Below are positions 53,256 to 61,716 of a DNA stretch of 64,000 bases, in pieces (positions within the stretch are counted from its first letter, which is position 1; each line of letters opens with the position of its first letter). The stretch spans positions 1-64,000 of the forward strand of contig DWWH01000004.1 in NCBI GenBank assembly GCA_019119815.1. The letters are read 5' to 3'. Source of the stretch: Candidatus Eisenbergiella intestinipullorum (GTDB lineage: Bacteria; Bacillota; Clostridia; Lachnospirales; Lachnospiraceae). The notes beneath the pieces are model-generated. The model was not told the origin of the DNA. It made no database searches and worked only from the letters and a program-made list of their open reading frames with translations. A program made the position numbers and the translations under genes.

Positions 53256-53786
53256 ATGAAAAATCCTGTTACAACACTTTGTTATGTAGAAAAAGAGGAC
53301 GCCTATCTGATGCTGCACCGCATCAAGAAGAAAAATGACTTAAACGAGCACAAATGGATCGGCATCGGGGGCCATGCGGAAGAAGGGGAGAGCCCGGAGG
53401 ACTGTCTGCTGCGGGAAGCGAAGGAAGAAACCTCCCTCACCCTTACATCCTACCGTTTCCGCGGCCTGGTTACCTTTGTTTCCGACCGGTGGGGCACGGA
53501 ATATATGTGCCTGTATACGGCGGACGGCTTTGAAGGGGAGCTGTCGGACTGCGACGAGGGCTGTCTGGAATGGGTGGCCAAAAAGGACATTCCGAAGCTG
53601 AATCTGTGGAAGGGCGATCTGATCTTTTTCCGGCTTCTTCAGGAAAATGTGCCCTTCTTCTCCCTGAAGCTGTGCTATGAAGGCGACCGCCTCGTACGCT
53701 GGCAGCTGAACGGCAGCGATATGGGCGCAGAGCTTCCCGATGAGAAAAAATGGAACCGGATACTTGACAGCATCCGGGGGATTTAG
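53256..53786 (+). CDS. mutT: Nudix hydrolase, 8-oxo-dGTP diphosphatase type
   Basis: A 176-residue MutT-like protein, TTLCYVEKEDAYLMLHR at the start and a complete Nudix box at about 35-57 (GIGGHAEEGESPEDCLLREA then KEETSL). Similar clostridial proteins are annotated as oxidised-nucleotide diphosphatases, which prevent mutation. The ribosome site follows a GCCGTC/GACGGC hairpin at about 53223-53239. Confidence 0.85.
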   Translation: MKNPVTTLCYVEKEDAYLMLHRIKKKNDLNEHKWIGIGGHAEEGESPEDCLLREAKEETSLTLTSYRFRGLVTFVSDRWGTEYMCLYTADGFEGELSDCDEGCLEWVAKKDIPKLNLWKGDLIFFRLLQENVPFFSLKLCYEGDRLVRWQLNGSDMGAELPDEKKWNRILDSIRGI

Positions 53787-53793
53787 TATAGTG

Positions 53794-53821
53794 TTGATAG
53801 TTTTTTATGGTAGCATATTAT
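53794..53821 (+). promoter_or_regulatory. Promoter of the histidine cluster
   Basis: TTGATA (53794-53799), 16 bases, TATTAT (53816-53821). The leader to the hisZ start is short (about 55 bases); no T-box or attenuator is visible. Confidence 0.7.
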
Positions 53822-53882
53822 CAAGGCATCACGTTAATCTGTTAAAGTTTTGCTGACACATTCAGACGGAGGGAAAGAGGAT

Positions 53883-55112
53883 ATGAGCAGACCTTTGATC
53901 CACACCCCGGAAGGGGTAAGGGATATTTACGGAGCGGAATACCAAAGAAAGCTTGCTGTGGAGGATCGTCTGCATCATGTCCTTTCTTCCTTTGGATACC
54001 AGGATATCCAGACCCCCACTTTCGAGTTTTTTGATGTGTTCGGAAGCAGCATCGGCACCACGCCTTCCAGAGAGCTGTACAAATTTTTTGACAAGGAGGG
54101 CAATACCCTGGTGCTACGGCCGGATTTCACCCCGTCCATGGCCCGGTGCGCGGCCAAATATTTCATGGGAGAAAAGCTGCCGATCCGCTTTTCCTACCAG
54201 GGAAATACCTTCACCAACACCTCCAGCCTGCGCGGACGGCTGAAGGAGGTGACCCAGCTGGGGGCGGAGCTGATTCAGGAGCCCTCGGTCCAGGCGGACG
54301 GGGAAATGATCGCCATGCTGGTGGAAGCCCTGAAAGCGGCAGGCCTGGAGGATTTTCAGGTGAGTGTGGGCCATGTGGAATATTTCAAAGGTCTCTGTTC
54401 CCTCGCCGGGCTGGATGAAGAAACGGAGCTGGAGCTAAGAGAACTGATTTCCAGCAAAAATTTCTTCGGTGCGCAGGAGCTTCTGGAAAGCCGCCAGGTC
54501 CGCAGGGACTATGCGCAGGTAATCCTGAAGGTCTATGATCTGTTCGGGTCCGTTTCCACTCTGGAGCTGGCGAAAAGCCTGGTGGACAACGAACGTTCCC
54601 TGCAGGCGGTGGAACGGCTGCAGGAGCTGTATGAGGTGCTCTGTCAGTACGGGGTGGAAAAATATGTTTCCTTTGACCTCGGACTGCTCAGCAAATACAA
54701 TTATTATACGGGCATCGTTTTCAAGGCCTATACCTACGGCGTGGGCGACGCAGTGGCAAAGGGCGGCCGCTATGACAGGCTGCTGGGACACTTTGGAAAG
54801 GAGGCGGCCGCCGTCGGCTTCGTGGTGGTGGTGGACGATCTGCTGGAGGCCCTCTCCAGGCAGAAGCGCCTTCCCGCCGTCTGCCCGGACGGCGTTCTGA
54901 TCGTCTATGAGCCGGACCGCTTCGCGGACGCGCTGAAGCTGGCAAAGGAGCAGAGGGCGGCAGGCATTCCTGCCGAGATGATGCCCGCAGAAGGCGGATG
55001 TATGGCAGATGACTGGAAGGTATACCGCGAATCGGCAGCCTCCCACCGGCAGGGGAAGATCCTCTATCTGGATGCGAAAGGCGGCACACAGACAATGACG
55101 GCGGCGGAATAA
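53883..55112 (+). CDS. hisZ: ATP phosphoribosyltransferase regulatory subunit HisZ
   Basis: A 409-residue histidyl-tRNA-synthetase-like protein lacking charging activity. It forms an octamer with short HisG and allows histidine feedback. HPEGVRD-like start TPEGVRDIYGAEYQRK, motif 2 LRPDFTPSMARCAAKYF and QLGAELIQE are visible. The histidine-A motif of real HisRS is degenerate (LLSKYNYYTGIVFKAYTYGV). The C-terminal anticodon-domain-like part is retained to about 409. The start at 53883 has GAAAGAGG. hisG of the short form follows. Confidence 0.93.
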   Translation: MSRPLIHTPEGVRDIYGAEYQRKLAVEDRLHHVLSSFGYQDIQTPTFEFFDVFGSSIGTTPSRELYKFFDKEGNTLVLRPDFTPSMARCAAKYFMGEKLPIRFSYQGNTFTNTSSLRGRLKEVTQLGAELIQEPSVQADGEMIAMLVEALKAAGLEDFQVSVGHVEYFKGLCSLAGLDEETELELRELISSKNFFGAQELLESRQVRRDYAQVILKVYDLFGSVSTLELAKSLVDNERSLQAVERLQELYEVLCQYGVEKYVSFDLGLLSKYNYYTGIVFKAYTYGVGDAVAKGGRYDRLLGHFGKEAAAVGFVVVVDDLLEALSRQKRLPAVCPDGVLIVYEPDRFADALKLAKEQRAAGIPAEMMPAEGGCMADDWKVYRESAASHRQGKILYLDAKGGTQTMTAAE

Positions 55113-55156
55113 TTCAGAATATCATGCCGCCGAAAGCGGAAAAGCGGGGAGAAGGT

Positions 55157-55289
55157 TGAAAAGTGTGCTCAACCGTGCGTTTTTCAGTTGGGCTTTGCGA
55201 CGAAGCGTCGCAAAGCCTGTTATCACAGCGCCGGACAGGAGGTCCGGCGCGCGAGCCTCAGCGTAAAACGCTTCGGCATGGAGGTAAAA
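55157..55289 (+). repeat. Family-2 structured leader element, copy B
   Basis: Lies between hisZ and hisG and ends at the hisG start codon. The order matches 1-140: TGAAAAGTGTGC/GTGCGTTTTTCA (with wobbles), CTTTGCGAC/GTCGCAAAG, CTGT/ACAG, CGCCGGAC/GTCCGGCG, then AGCGT/ACGCT and CTTCGGCATGGAGGTAAAA. Stem sequences differ from copy A while pairing is kept; linkers and the ribosome-site tail are nearly identical. Confidence 0.75.
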
Positions 55290-55940
55290 ATGGAAGAGAA
55301 GAGATATCTGACCTTTGCCCTTACGAAGGGGCGGCTCGCGGACAAGACCCTTTCCCTTCTGGAAAGCATCGGCCTGACCTGTGAGGAGATGAAGGATAAA
55401 AGCTCCCGGAAGCTGGTTTTTGTGAATGAAGAACAGAAGCTTCGTTTTTTCTTGGCCAAAGGCCCGGACGTTCCCACCTACGTAGAGTACGGCGCGGCGG
55501 ACATCGGCGTGGTGGGAAAGGATACCCTGCTGGAGGAAGGCAGAAGGGTCTATGAGGTGCTGGACCTGGGCTTCGGGAAATGCCGGATGTGCGTCTGCGG
55601 CCCCGCGGAAGCGGGAGAGCTTCTGCAGCATCATGAAATGATCCGGGTCGCCAGCAAATATCCCAACATAGCGAAGGAATATTTTTATAATAAGAAAAAT
55701 CAGACGGTTGACATCATCAAGCTGAACGGCTCCGTTGAGCTCGGCCCCATTGTGGGCCTCTCCGACGTGATCGTTGACATTGTGGAAACCGGCAGCACCC
55801 TCCGGGAAAACGGGCTTGAGGTGCTGGAGGAGGTCTGCCCCATCTCGGCCAGGATGATCGTCAACCAGGTCAGCATGCAGATGCAGCCGGAGCGGATCAA
55901 GGATCTGATCGCCAGGCTCCGCGGAAAATTGGAGAGGTAA
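55290..55940 (+). CDS. hisG: ATP phosphoribosyltransferase catalytic subunit, short form
   Basis: A 216-residue HisG-S enzyme, first step of histidine synthesis (ATP + PRPP to phosphoribosyl-ATP). It has [20 protein letters not shown] at the start, [16 protein letters not shown] near 70, and the PRPP loop [20 protein letters not shown] near 160. It lacks the regulatory C-terminal domain of long HisG and therefore depends on HisZ upstream. The start codon and GGAGG come from the upstream repeat element. Confidence 0.95.
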   Translation: MEEKRYLTFALTKGRLADKTLSLLESIGLTCEEMKDKSSRKLVFVNEEQKLRFFLAKGPDVPTYVEYGAADIGVVGKDTLLEEGRRVYEVLDLGFGKCRMCVCGPAEAGELLQHHEMIRVASKYPNIAKEYFYNKKNQTVDIIKLNGSVELGPIVGLSDVIVDIVETGSTLRENGLEVLEEVCPISARMIVNQVSMQMQPERIKDLIARLRGKLER

Positions 55941-55941
55941 T

Positions 55942-57231
55942 ATGAGAATACTGGAACTTACGGAAGAAAACAGAAAAGACCTGCTGAATACGCTTCTGAA
56001 AAGGAGTCCGAACAACTACGGGCAGTACGAGGCGGTGGTAGCCGACATCATCGCCAATGTGCGAGAAAAGGGAGACGAAGCTCTTTTTTCCTATACGAGT
56101 AAGCTGGATCACTGCGACCTGACGGCGCAGACTGTGCGGGTCACAGAGGAGGAAATCCGGGAAGCGCGCAGTCAGGTGGGTGAGGAATTTCTGGAGGTCA
56201 TGAAGAAGTCCGCGGCGAACATCCGCGCCTTTCATGAAAAGCAGAAGAGAACCGGCTGGTTTGAAACCAAGCCGGACGGCTCCATTCTGGGCATGCGTCT
56301 GCTCCCGGTGGCCTCCGCAGGCGTCTACGCGCCGGGCGGTACGGCGGCCTATCCCTCCAGTGTGCTGATGAACGTGATTCCCGCTAAGGTGGCTGGCGTG
56401 GAACGGATCGTCATGGCGACCCCTCCCGGCCCGGATGGAAAAGTCAATGCGGGAACCCTCGCCGCGGCGAGCGTGGCCGGCGTGGATGAAATCTACAAGA
56501 TGGGCGGCGCGCAGGCCATCGCAGCTCTGGCCTTCGGTACGGAAAGCGTGCCCAGGGTGGATAAGATCACCGGCCCCGGCAACATTTTCGTGGCTCTGGC
56601 CAAAAAAGCCTGCTTCGGCTATGTGGGCATCGATTCCATCGCCGGCCCCAGCGAAATTCTGGTTATCGCGGATGAAACGGCCAATCCCCGCTATGTGGCA
56701 GCGGATCTCCTCTCCCAGGCGGAGCATGACGTACTGGCAAGCGCCATCCTGATCACCACCAGCAAAAAACTGGCAGAGCAGGTGTCGGAGCAGATCGACG
56801 GCTTCCTCGCCACCCTGGAACGCCGGGACATCATTCAGAAATCTCTGGAAAATTACGGCTATATCCTGATTGCCCCCGATCTGGACGCCGCGGCTGACGC
56901 AGCCAATGAAATCGCATCCGAGCATCTGGAAATCCTCACGGCGGATCCCTTCTCCATGATGACGAAGATCCGGAACGCGGGCGCCATTTTCCTGGGAGAG
57001 TATTCCAGCGAGCCGCTGGGCGACTACTTTGCAGGGCCGAATCATGTGCTCCCGACCAACGGGACAGCCCGTTTTTTCTCTCCCCTGAACGTGGATGATT
57101 TCATGAAAAAGACCAGCCTGATTTCTTATTCCAGACAGGCGCTGGAAGCGGCGCATAAGGACATCGAGCTGTTTGCCAGGCGGGAGGGCCTTACGGCCCA
57201 TGCCAATTCCATCCACGTGAGATTCGAGTAG
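55942..57231 (+). CDS. hisD: Histidinol dehydrogenase
   Basis: A 429-residue NAD- and zinc-dependent enzyme for the last two steps of histidine synthesis. Signatures include GVYAPGGTAAYPSSVLMNVI, DKITGPGNIFVALAKK, IAGPSEILVIADETANP, and LLSQAEHDVLASA, with zinc and catalytic residues in the last two. It starts 1 base after hisG, so translation is coupled. Confidence 0.96.
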   Translation: MRILELTEENRKDLLNTLLKRSPNNYGQYEAVVADIIANVREKGDEALFSYTSKLDHCDLTAQTVRVTEEEIREARSQVGEEFLEVMKKSAANIRAFHEKQKRTGWFETKPDGSILGMRLLPVASAGVYAPGGTAAYPSSVLMNVIPAKVAGVERIVMATPPGPDGKVNAGTLAAASVAGVDEIYKMGGAQAIAALAFGTESVPRVDKITGPGNIFVALAKKACFGYVGIDSIAGPSEILVIADETANPRYVAADLLSQAEHDVLASAILITTSKKLAEQVSEQIDGFLATLERRDIIQKSLENYGYILIAPDLDAAADAANEIASEHLEILTADPFSMMTKIRNAGAIFLGEYSSEPLGDYFAGPNHVLPTNGTARFFSPLNVDDFMKKTSLISYSRQALEAAHKDIELFARREGLTAHANSIHVRFE

Positions 57232-57306
57232 GCCGGTCCGAAGCGCATATATGTTATTGATCTGTGTGATCAGTCGTTCCTGTATTATCTCTTCATGGAG
57301 GCAGTT

Positions 57307-57900
57307 ATGGAAACAAAACGGAGTGCCGTAATCGAACGGAAAACGAAGGAAACGGATATTACAATAGAGCTGAATCTGGATGGAAGCGGAAAAAGCGGGA
57401 TTCAGACAGGGATCGGCTTTTTCGACCACATTCTGGACGGGTTTGCCAGGCACGGTCTGTTTGACCTGACGGTACATGTGGACGGCGATCTGCATGTGGA
57501 CGGCCATCATACGGTGGAGGATACGGGAATCGTTCTGGGAACTGCCATCAAAGAGGCGGTGGGAGACAAGGCCGGGATTAGCCGCTACGGTTTCTTCATC
57601 CTTCCCATGGATGATGCTCTTGCGCTGTGCGCGGTGGATCTGTGCGGCAGGCCCTGGCTGGAATATGACTGCAGCATCACAGCCCCCATGATCGGGGATC
57701 TGGATACCGAGCTGCTCCGGGAATTTTTCTATGCGGTGTCCTACAGCGCAGGCATGAACCTGCACATCCACATACTGTCCGGAAGCAACGGACACCACAT
57801 GGCGGAAGCCATGTTCAAGGCCTTTGCGAAGGCGCTGGATATGGCATGCAGGAAGGATGACCGCATTGAAGGCGTGCTCAGCACGAAGGGGAGTCTGTGA
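57307..57900 (+). CDS. hisB: Imidazoleglycerol-phosphate dehydratase
   Basis: A 197-residue manganese enzyme. The two metal-binding histidine sets are GFFDHILDGFARHG, DGHHTVEDTGIVLG, and SGSNGHHMAEAMFKAFAKAL. It is the monofunctional type without a histidinol-phosphatase domain. ATG 57307 has GGAGG 5 bases upstream; an in-frame ATG at 57295 lacks spacing. Confidence 0.95.
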   Translation: METKRSAVIERKTKETDITIELNLDGSGKSGIQTGIGFFDHILDGFARHGLFDLTVHVDGDLHVDGHHTVEDTGIVLGTAIKEAVGDKAGISRYGFFILPMDDALALCAVDLCGRPWLEYDCSITAPMIGDLDTELLREFFYAVSYSAGMNLHIHILSGSNGHHMAEAMFKAFAKALDMACRKDDRIEGVLSTKGSL

Positions 57901-57984
57901 TTCCAAAGGGCAGATACAAAAAGACAAATCAGGGAAGGAAACGCAGGGCAGAAGAATGCTACGGCGTTTAAGAGGAAATTACGA

Positions 57985-59370
57985 ATGCTGACAAAAAAAA
58001 TGACAGCCTGCATTTATCTGGAGCAGAATCGCGCGGTGGCGGGCATTGAGGATCGCACTGAGCTCAGTCCGGACCCGGTGGTGCTGGCAGAAAGCTATGT
58101 GGAATGGAAATGCGACGAAATTCTGGTATACGATCTTTCCGAAGACGATGCTTCCCATGAGGAAGCCATCGATCTGATCCGGAACATCTGTTCCGCGGTT
58201 CCCGTTCCCGTCATCGGCGCGGGACGCATCCGCAGAATGGAGGACGTGAAAAAACTCCTGTACGCAGGCTGCAGGAAGGCCGTTCTGGATTATGACAGAC
58301 CGGACAACGTGGAACTGACGAAGGAGGTTTCTCTGAAATTCGGTCCGAACAGGCTGCTCGCCCGGATTGGAAACGAACAGATGCTGGAGGAAGCCGCGGT
58401 CTGGCTGAAGGAGCGTGTGAGCGGCGTGCTCCTGACGGATATTTCCGCCCTGAAAACCGCTGTCCGGATCAGTCCGGTCCCTGTTACCGTGGTACCTCCG
58501 GACATTTCCCTGGACAAGCTGATGGAAATCCTGAAGCTGGACAACGTGGACGGCATTGCCGGAAGGCTGATCAATGACAACATCCATGAGCTGGAAGCCA
58601 TCCGGAAGCTGTTCATGGACAGTTTATCCATGGATAATTTGTCCATGGACGGCAGCTCCTCTGCGGTTGATTTATCTGCAGATGGCAGCACGTCAGAGAA
58701 CGGCGCTTCTGACAGGAAACAGGAATCCCCGGTTCAGGCCGCCTTTACCTGGCAGGAGCTGAAGAAAAATTCTGACGGCATGGTTCCGGTTATCGTCCAG
58801 GACTGCCGGACGGATGCGGTGCTGATGCAGGCATATATGGACGAAGAGGCCTATGAGGCCACTATACGTACCGGAAAGATGACCTATTTCAGCAGAAGCC
58901 GCGGACAGCTCTGGGTAAAGGGAGAAACCAGCGGGCATTTCCAGTATGTGAAATCCCTGTACACCGACTGCGATTACGATACCATTCTGGCAAAGGTGAT
59001 TCAGATCGGCCCGGCCTGCCACACCGGCTCCTACAGCTGCTTTTTCAACGAAATCCTCTCTGCCCCGGAGGAGGACGGAGCGTTTCCTCACAATCCCGCA
59101 AAGGTTTTCGAGGAAGTCTACGGCGTGATTCAGGACCGGAAGGAGCATCCGAAGGAAGGCTCCTATACCAATTATCTGTTCGACAAGGGCATCGATAAGA
59201 TCCTGAAAAAGCTGGGAGAGGAAGCGACGGAGATCGTCATCGCGGCCAAAAATCCCAATCCCGGCGAGATCAAATACGAAATCTGCGATTTTCTCTATCA
59301 TATGATGGTGCTTATGGCTGAGAAAAACATCACCTGGGAAGAGATCATGGAGGAGCTTGCCAAGCGCTGA
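57985..59370 (+). CDS. hisIE: HisIE with N-terminal degenerate HisF/HisA-like domain
   Basis: A 461-residue three-part protein. Residues about 1-212 resemble the HisF/HisA barrel (MLTKKMTACIYLEQNRAVAG; VPVPVIGAGRIRRMEDVKKL; DGIAGRLINDNIHE), but the catalytic aspartate of HisF CLDV is tyrosine in CIYL, so it looks inactive. A serine-rich linker with SLSMDNLSMD repeats (about 213-245) follows. Then comes phosphoribosyl-AMP cyclohydrolase (about 248-345; YMDEEAYEATIRTGKMTYFS, IQIGPACHTGSYSC with zinc ligands) and phosphoribosyl-ATP pyrophosphatase (about 365-461; KLGEEATEIVIAAKN). These are steps 2 and 3 of the pathway. hisA, hisF, hisH and hisC are not in the cluster. Confidence 0.9.
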   Translation: MLTKKMTACIYLEQNRAVAGIEDRTELSPDPVVLAESYVEWKCDEILVYDLSEDDASHEEAIDLIRNICSAVPVPVIGAGRIRRMEDVKKLLYAGCRKAVLDYDRPDNVELTKEVSLKFGPNRLLARIGNEQMLEEAAVWLKERVSGVLLTDISALKTAVRISPVPVTVVPPDISLDKLMEILKLDNVDGIAGRLINDNIHELEAIRKLFMDSLSMDNLSMDGSSSAVDLSADGSTSENGASDRKQESPVQAAFTWQELKKNSDGMVPVIVQDCRTDAVLMQAYMDEEAYEATIRTGKMTYFSRSRGQLWVKGETSGHFQYVKSLYTDCDYDTILAKVIQIGPACHTGSYSCFFNEILSAPEEDGAFPHNPAKVFEEVYGVIQDRKEHPKEGSYTNYLFDKGIDKILKKLGEEATEIVIAAKNPNPGEIKYEICDFLYHMMVLMAEKNITWEEIMEELAKR

Positions 59371-59406
59371 CCGGAAAAAAGGAAAGGCTGAGCTGCTGCG
59401 GATGCC

Positions 59407-59541
59407 GTTACAGCTCAGCCTTCATCAGAGCTGTAACGGCATCCGGCCATTCCAAGCGCTTCGCGCCAGGCCGGATGCTTCCAGCCGGTCTGTTTTCGTA
59501 TGGTCTGCGCAGGGAATGCGCAGACCTGGCTGAGTAGTAAC
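59407..59541 (+). repeat. Family-1 three-hairpin intergenic element, copy 2
   Basis: Nearly identical to 479-612 over 135 bases, starting 36 bases after the hisIE stop. Here the first stem extends to 17 bp (GGATGCCGTTACAGCTC/GAGCTGTAACGGCATCC, 59399-59443). It competes both with an upstream GGCTGAGCTG/CAGCTCAGCC pairing (about 59384-59419) and with hairpin 2, which needs the same GCATCC. Confidence 0.87.
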
Positions 59542-59556
59542 CGGATTCATACAGAA

Positions 59557-59601
59557 GGGGAGAAATGTCAATTGACATTTTTCCCCTTTCGACTGTATGA
59601 T
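59557..59601 (+). promoter_or_regulatory. MATE pump promoter under a near-perfect palindrome
   Basis: A 30-bp palindrome with one mismatch (59557-59586), core AAATGTCAATTGACATTT perfect over 18 bp, covers the -35 TTGACA (59572-59577). The -10 TATGAT (59596-59601) is 18 bases downstream. It has no loop, so a dimeric repressor site is more likely than a hairpin. Confidence 0.85.
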
Positions 59602-59659
59602 GGATAACTGAAAACAGTCCTTTTCGGACGGATCCATTCAGGAAGCGAGGCGAGTTTTT

Positions 59660-61060
59660 ATGAAAACGGCACAGACAAAGGAGGCTGATCTGGGAAATGG
59701 CCCGATTGGCAGCCTTCTTTTTAAGCTGGCCCTTCCGGCCATCGTAGCTCAGATCATCAACGTCATGTACAACATGGTGGACCGCATGTACATCGGCCAC
59801 ATCAAAGACATCGGTCCGGATGCGCTCACCGGCGTGGGCGTCACCATGCCTCTTATCATGGCGATCTCCGCATTTGCCGCTTTGGTAAGCATGGGCGGCG
59901 CTCCGAGAGCATCCATTATGATGGGAAAAGGGGAGAAGGAGAGTGCGGAAAAGATCCTGGGAAACTGCACCACCATGCTGGTCCTCATGGCTCTTGTCCT
60001 AACGGCTCTCATCCTGCTGTTCGGCCGTCCCCTGCTCCTGCTGTTCGGAGCCAGCGAAAATACCATCGGCTATGCCTGGGATTATATGAAGATCTATGCC
60101 ATCGGCACGATCTTCGTTCAGATTTCCCTGGGACTGAACGCCTTCATCAACGCGCAGGGCTTCGCCATGACAGGTATGTGCACCGTAGCCATCGGCGCTG
60201 TCTGCAACATCATCCTGGATCCGGTATTTATTTTCGGCTTTCAGATGGGCGTAAAGGGCGCGGCGCTTGCCACCATCCTTTCCCAGGCCGTTTCCTTCGT
60301 CTGGGTCCTGGTCTTTCTTACCTCAAAGAAAAGCACCCTGCGCATCCGGATGGAAAATCTGAGGCTTTCCCTTCCGGTCCTTCTTCCCAGCATAGGACTC
60401 GGCGTTTCCCCATTCATCATGCAGTTTACGGAAAGCGTGATCTCCGTCTGTTTCAATACCTCCCTGCAGCGCTATGGCGGAGACATTGCGGTGGGAGCCA
60501 TGGCGATTCTCACCAGCGTCATGCAGTTTTCCCTGCTCCCTCTGCAGGGCATGACTCAGGGCGCTCAGCCCATCGTCAGCTTCAACTACGGGGCGGGTAA
60601 TCTGGAACGGGTGAAAAAGGCCTTCCGCCTGCTGCTTGTGACCTCTCTCTGCTACAGCACACTCCTGTGGGCCATCGCCATGTTCCTTCCGCAGGCGTTC
60701 ATCGCCATCTTTACCAGCGATGTCCGGCTGACGCAGTATACGGTGTGGGCCATCCGCATCTATATGTCCGCCTCCCTGCTGTTCGGCATCCAGCTTGCCT
60801 GCCAGCAGACCTTCATCGCGCTCGGCAATGCGGTCACCTCCGTATTCCTTGCCCTTCTGCGAAAGGTCATCCTGCTGATCCCTCTGATCTTCATCCTGCC
60901 GCTGTTTACCGCCAACAAGCCCTTTGGCGTCTTTCTCGCAGAGCCCGTGGCTGATACCATTGCCGTCACCGTAACGGGACTTCTGTTCTTCCGGCAGTAC
61001 AGGAAGCTTTCCACGGATCCCTGGAGCAAAAAAGAGAAAGAGGAGCATCCAAAACGGTAA
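59660..61060 (+). CDS. MATE family efflux transporter
   Basis: A 466-residue multidrug/toxin exporter with 12 membrane helices in two homologous halves. Family motifs are PIGSLLFKLALPAIVAQIIN, NMVDRMYIGHI near 35, and GMTQGAQPIVSFNYGAGN near 295. It is driven by Na+ or H+. A MarR/TetR-type regulator is not adjacent, although a strong operator precedes the gene. GCGAGGCGAG is the ribosome site. Confidence 0.92.
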   Translation: MKTAQTKEADLGNGPIGSLLFKLALPAIVAQIINVMYNMVDRMYIGHIKDIGPDALTGVGVTMPLIMAISAFAALVSMGGAPRASIMMGKGEKESAEKILGNCTTMLVLMALVLTALILLFGRPLLLLFGASENTIGYAWDYMKIYAIGTIFVQISLGLNAFINAQGFAMTGMCTVAIGAVCNIILDPVFIFGFQMGVKGAALATILSQAVSFVWVLVFLTSKKSTLRIRMENLRLSLPVLLPSIGLGVSPFIMQFTESVISVCFNTSLQRYGGDIAVGAMAILTSVMQFSLLPLQGMTQGAQPIVSFNYGAGNLERVKKAFRLLLVTSLCYSTLLWAIAMFLPQAFIAIFTSDVRLTQYTVWAIRIYMSASLLFGIQLACQQTFIALGNAVTSVFLALLRKVILLIPLIFILPLFTANKPFGVFLAEPVADTIAVTVTGLLFFRQYRKLSTDPWSKKEKEEHPKR

Positions 61061-61076
61061 CGAGTCCTGAAAACGG

Positions 61077-61131
61077 GCCGGCCCGGGAAGGGTTTCCGGA
61101 ATACCCTTCCCGGCCGGCTCATATTTTTTAT
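61077..61131 (+). terminator. Terminator of the MATE gene
   Basis: Stem GCCGGCCCGGGAAGGGT/ACCCTTCCCGGCCGGC with one bulge, then ATATTTTTTA. Confidence 0.88.
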
Positions 61132-61163
61132 CAAGAAGTATGTGCAGCGCTTCGGAGGGCAGC

Positions 61164-61544
61164 ATGCAGGACGCAAGAACCAGACGCCGGCTGGAGCTGA
61201 TGAGACTGATCCGTGAGGAAAACCACAGCAATCAGCAGCGCATCCGCGCCAGAGAGGAAATCCTCTATGGAAAAAGCGACAGCTATCAGAACGAAAATCT
61301 CTATATGAATGAAGATGGATATGATTATCCTCTGACCGCAGCGGAATATGGAGGAGGGCAGAGCCGGGGAAGCACGTCCTCCTTCGGCATCCGCTTCCTT
61401 CTGGCCGCCATTCTGTTCGGCCTGTATTTTTACAGCAAAACGCAGGATGTAAGCGTCCTTGGACTGAATGCCGCGCAGATTGAAACGGCGGTGGAAGAGC
61501 AGGGAGAACAGTTGATTGACTTTGTCAGTCAATTTTTACCGTGA
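61164..61544 (+). CDS. Small membrane protein of unknown function
   Basis: A 126-residue protein. A charged helical N-terminal half (RRRLELMRLIREENHSNQQR) and a tyrosine/asparagine-rich linker precede one membrane helix (IRFLLAAILFGLYFY) and a short exported tail. I do not recognise the family. ATG 61164 has GGAGG 6 bases upstream. Confidence 0.6.
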   Translation: MQDARTRRRLELMRLIREENHSNQQRIRAREEILYGKSDSYQNENLYMNEDGYDYPLTAAEYGGGQSRGSTSSFGIRFLLAAILFGLYFYSKTQDVSVLGLNAAQIETAVEEQGEQLIDFVSQFLP

Positions 61545-61716
61545 TTTTATCGAATTGACTGATTTGGTCAATCCATTTTGCCATATCGTCCCCCTTTTTC
61601 AAAGAAAAAGTATGCAGAAAAGCGCCTTCTAAAAACCTCTTCTCGCCTTTTTGGCACATCCATGCTATACTGACGGTGAAGCAGGAAATGCATTTTTCTG
61701 GGAGGAAGTCTGAAGC
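61545..61716 (+). other. Spacer with candidate promoter
   Basis: AT-rich. An extended -10 TGCTATACT ends at 61671, about 45 bases before the ATPase gene; no clear -35. A ribosome site GGGAGGAAG follows. Confidence 0.45.
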
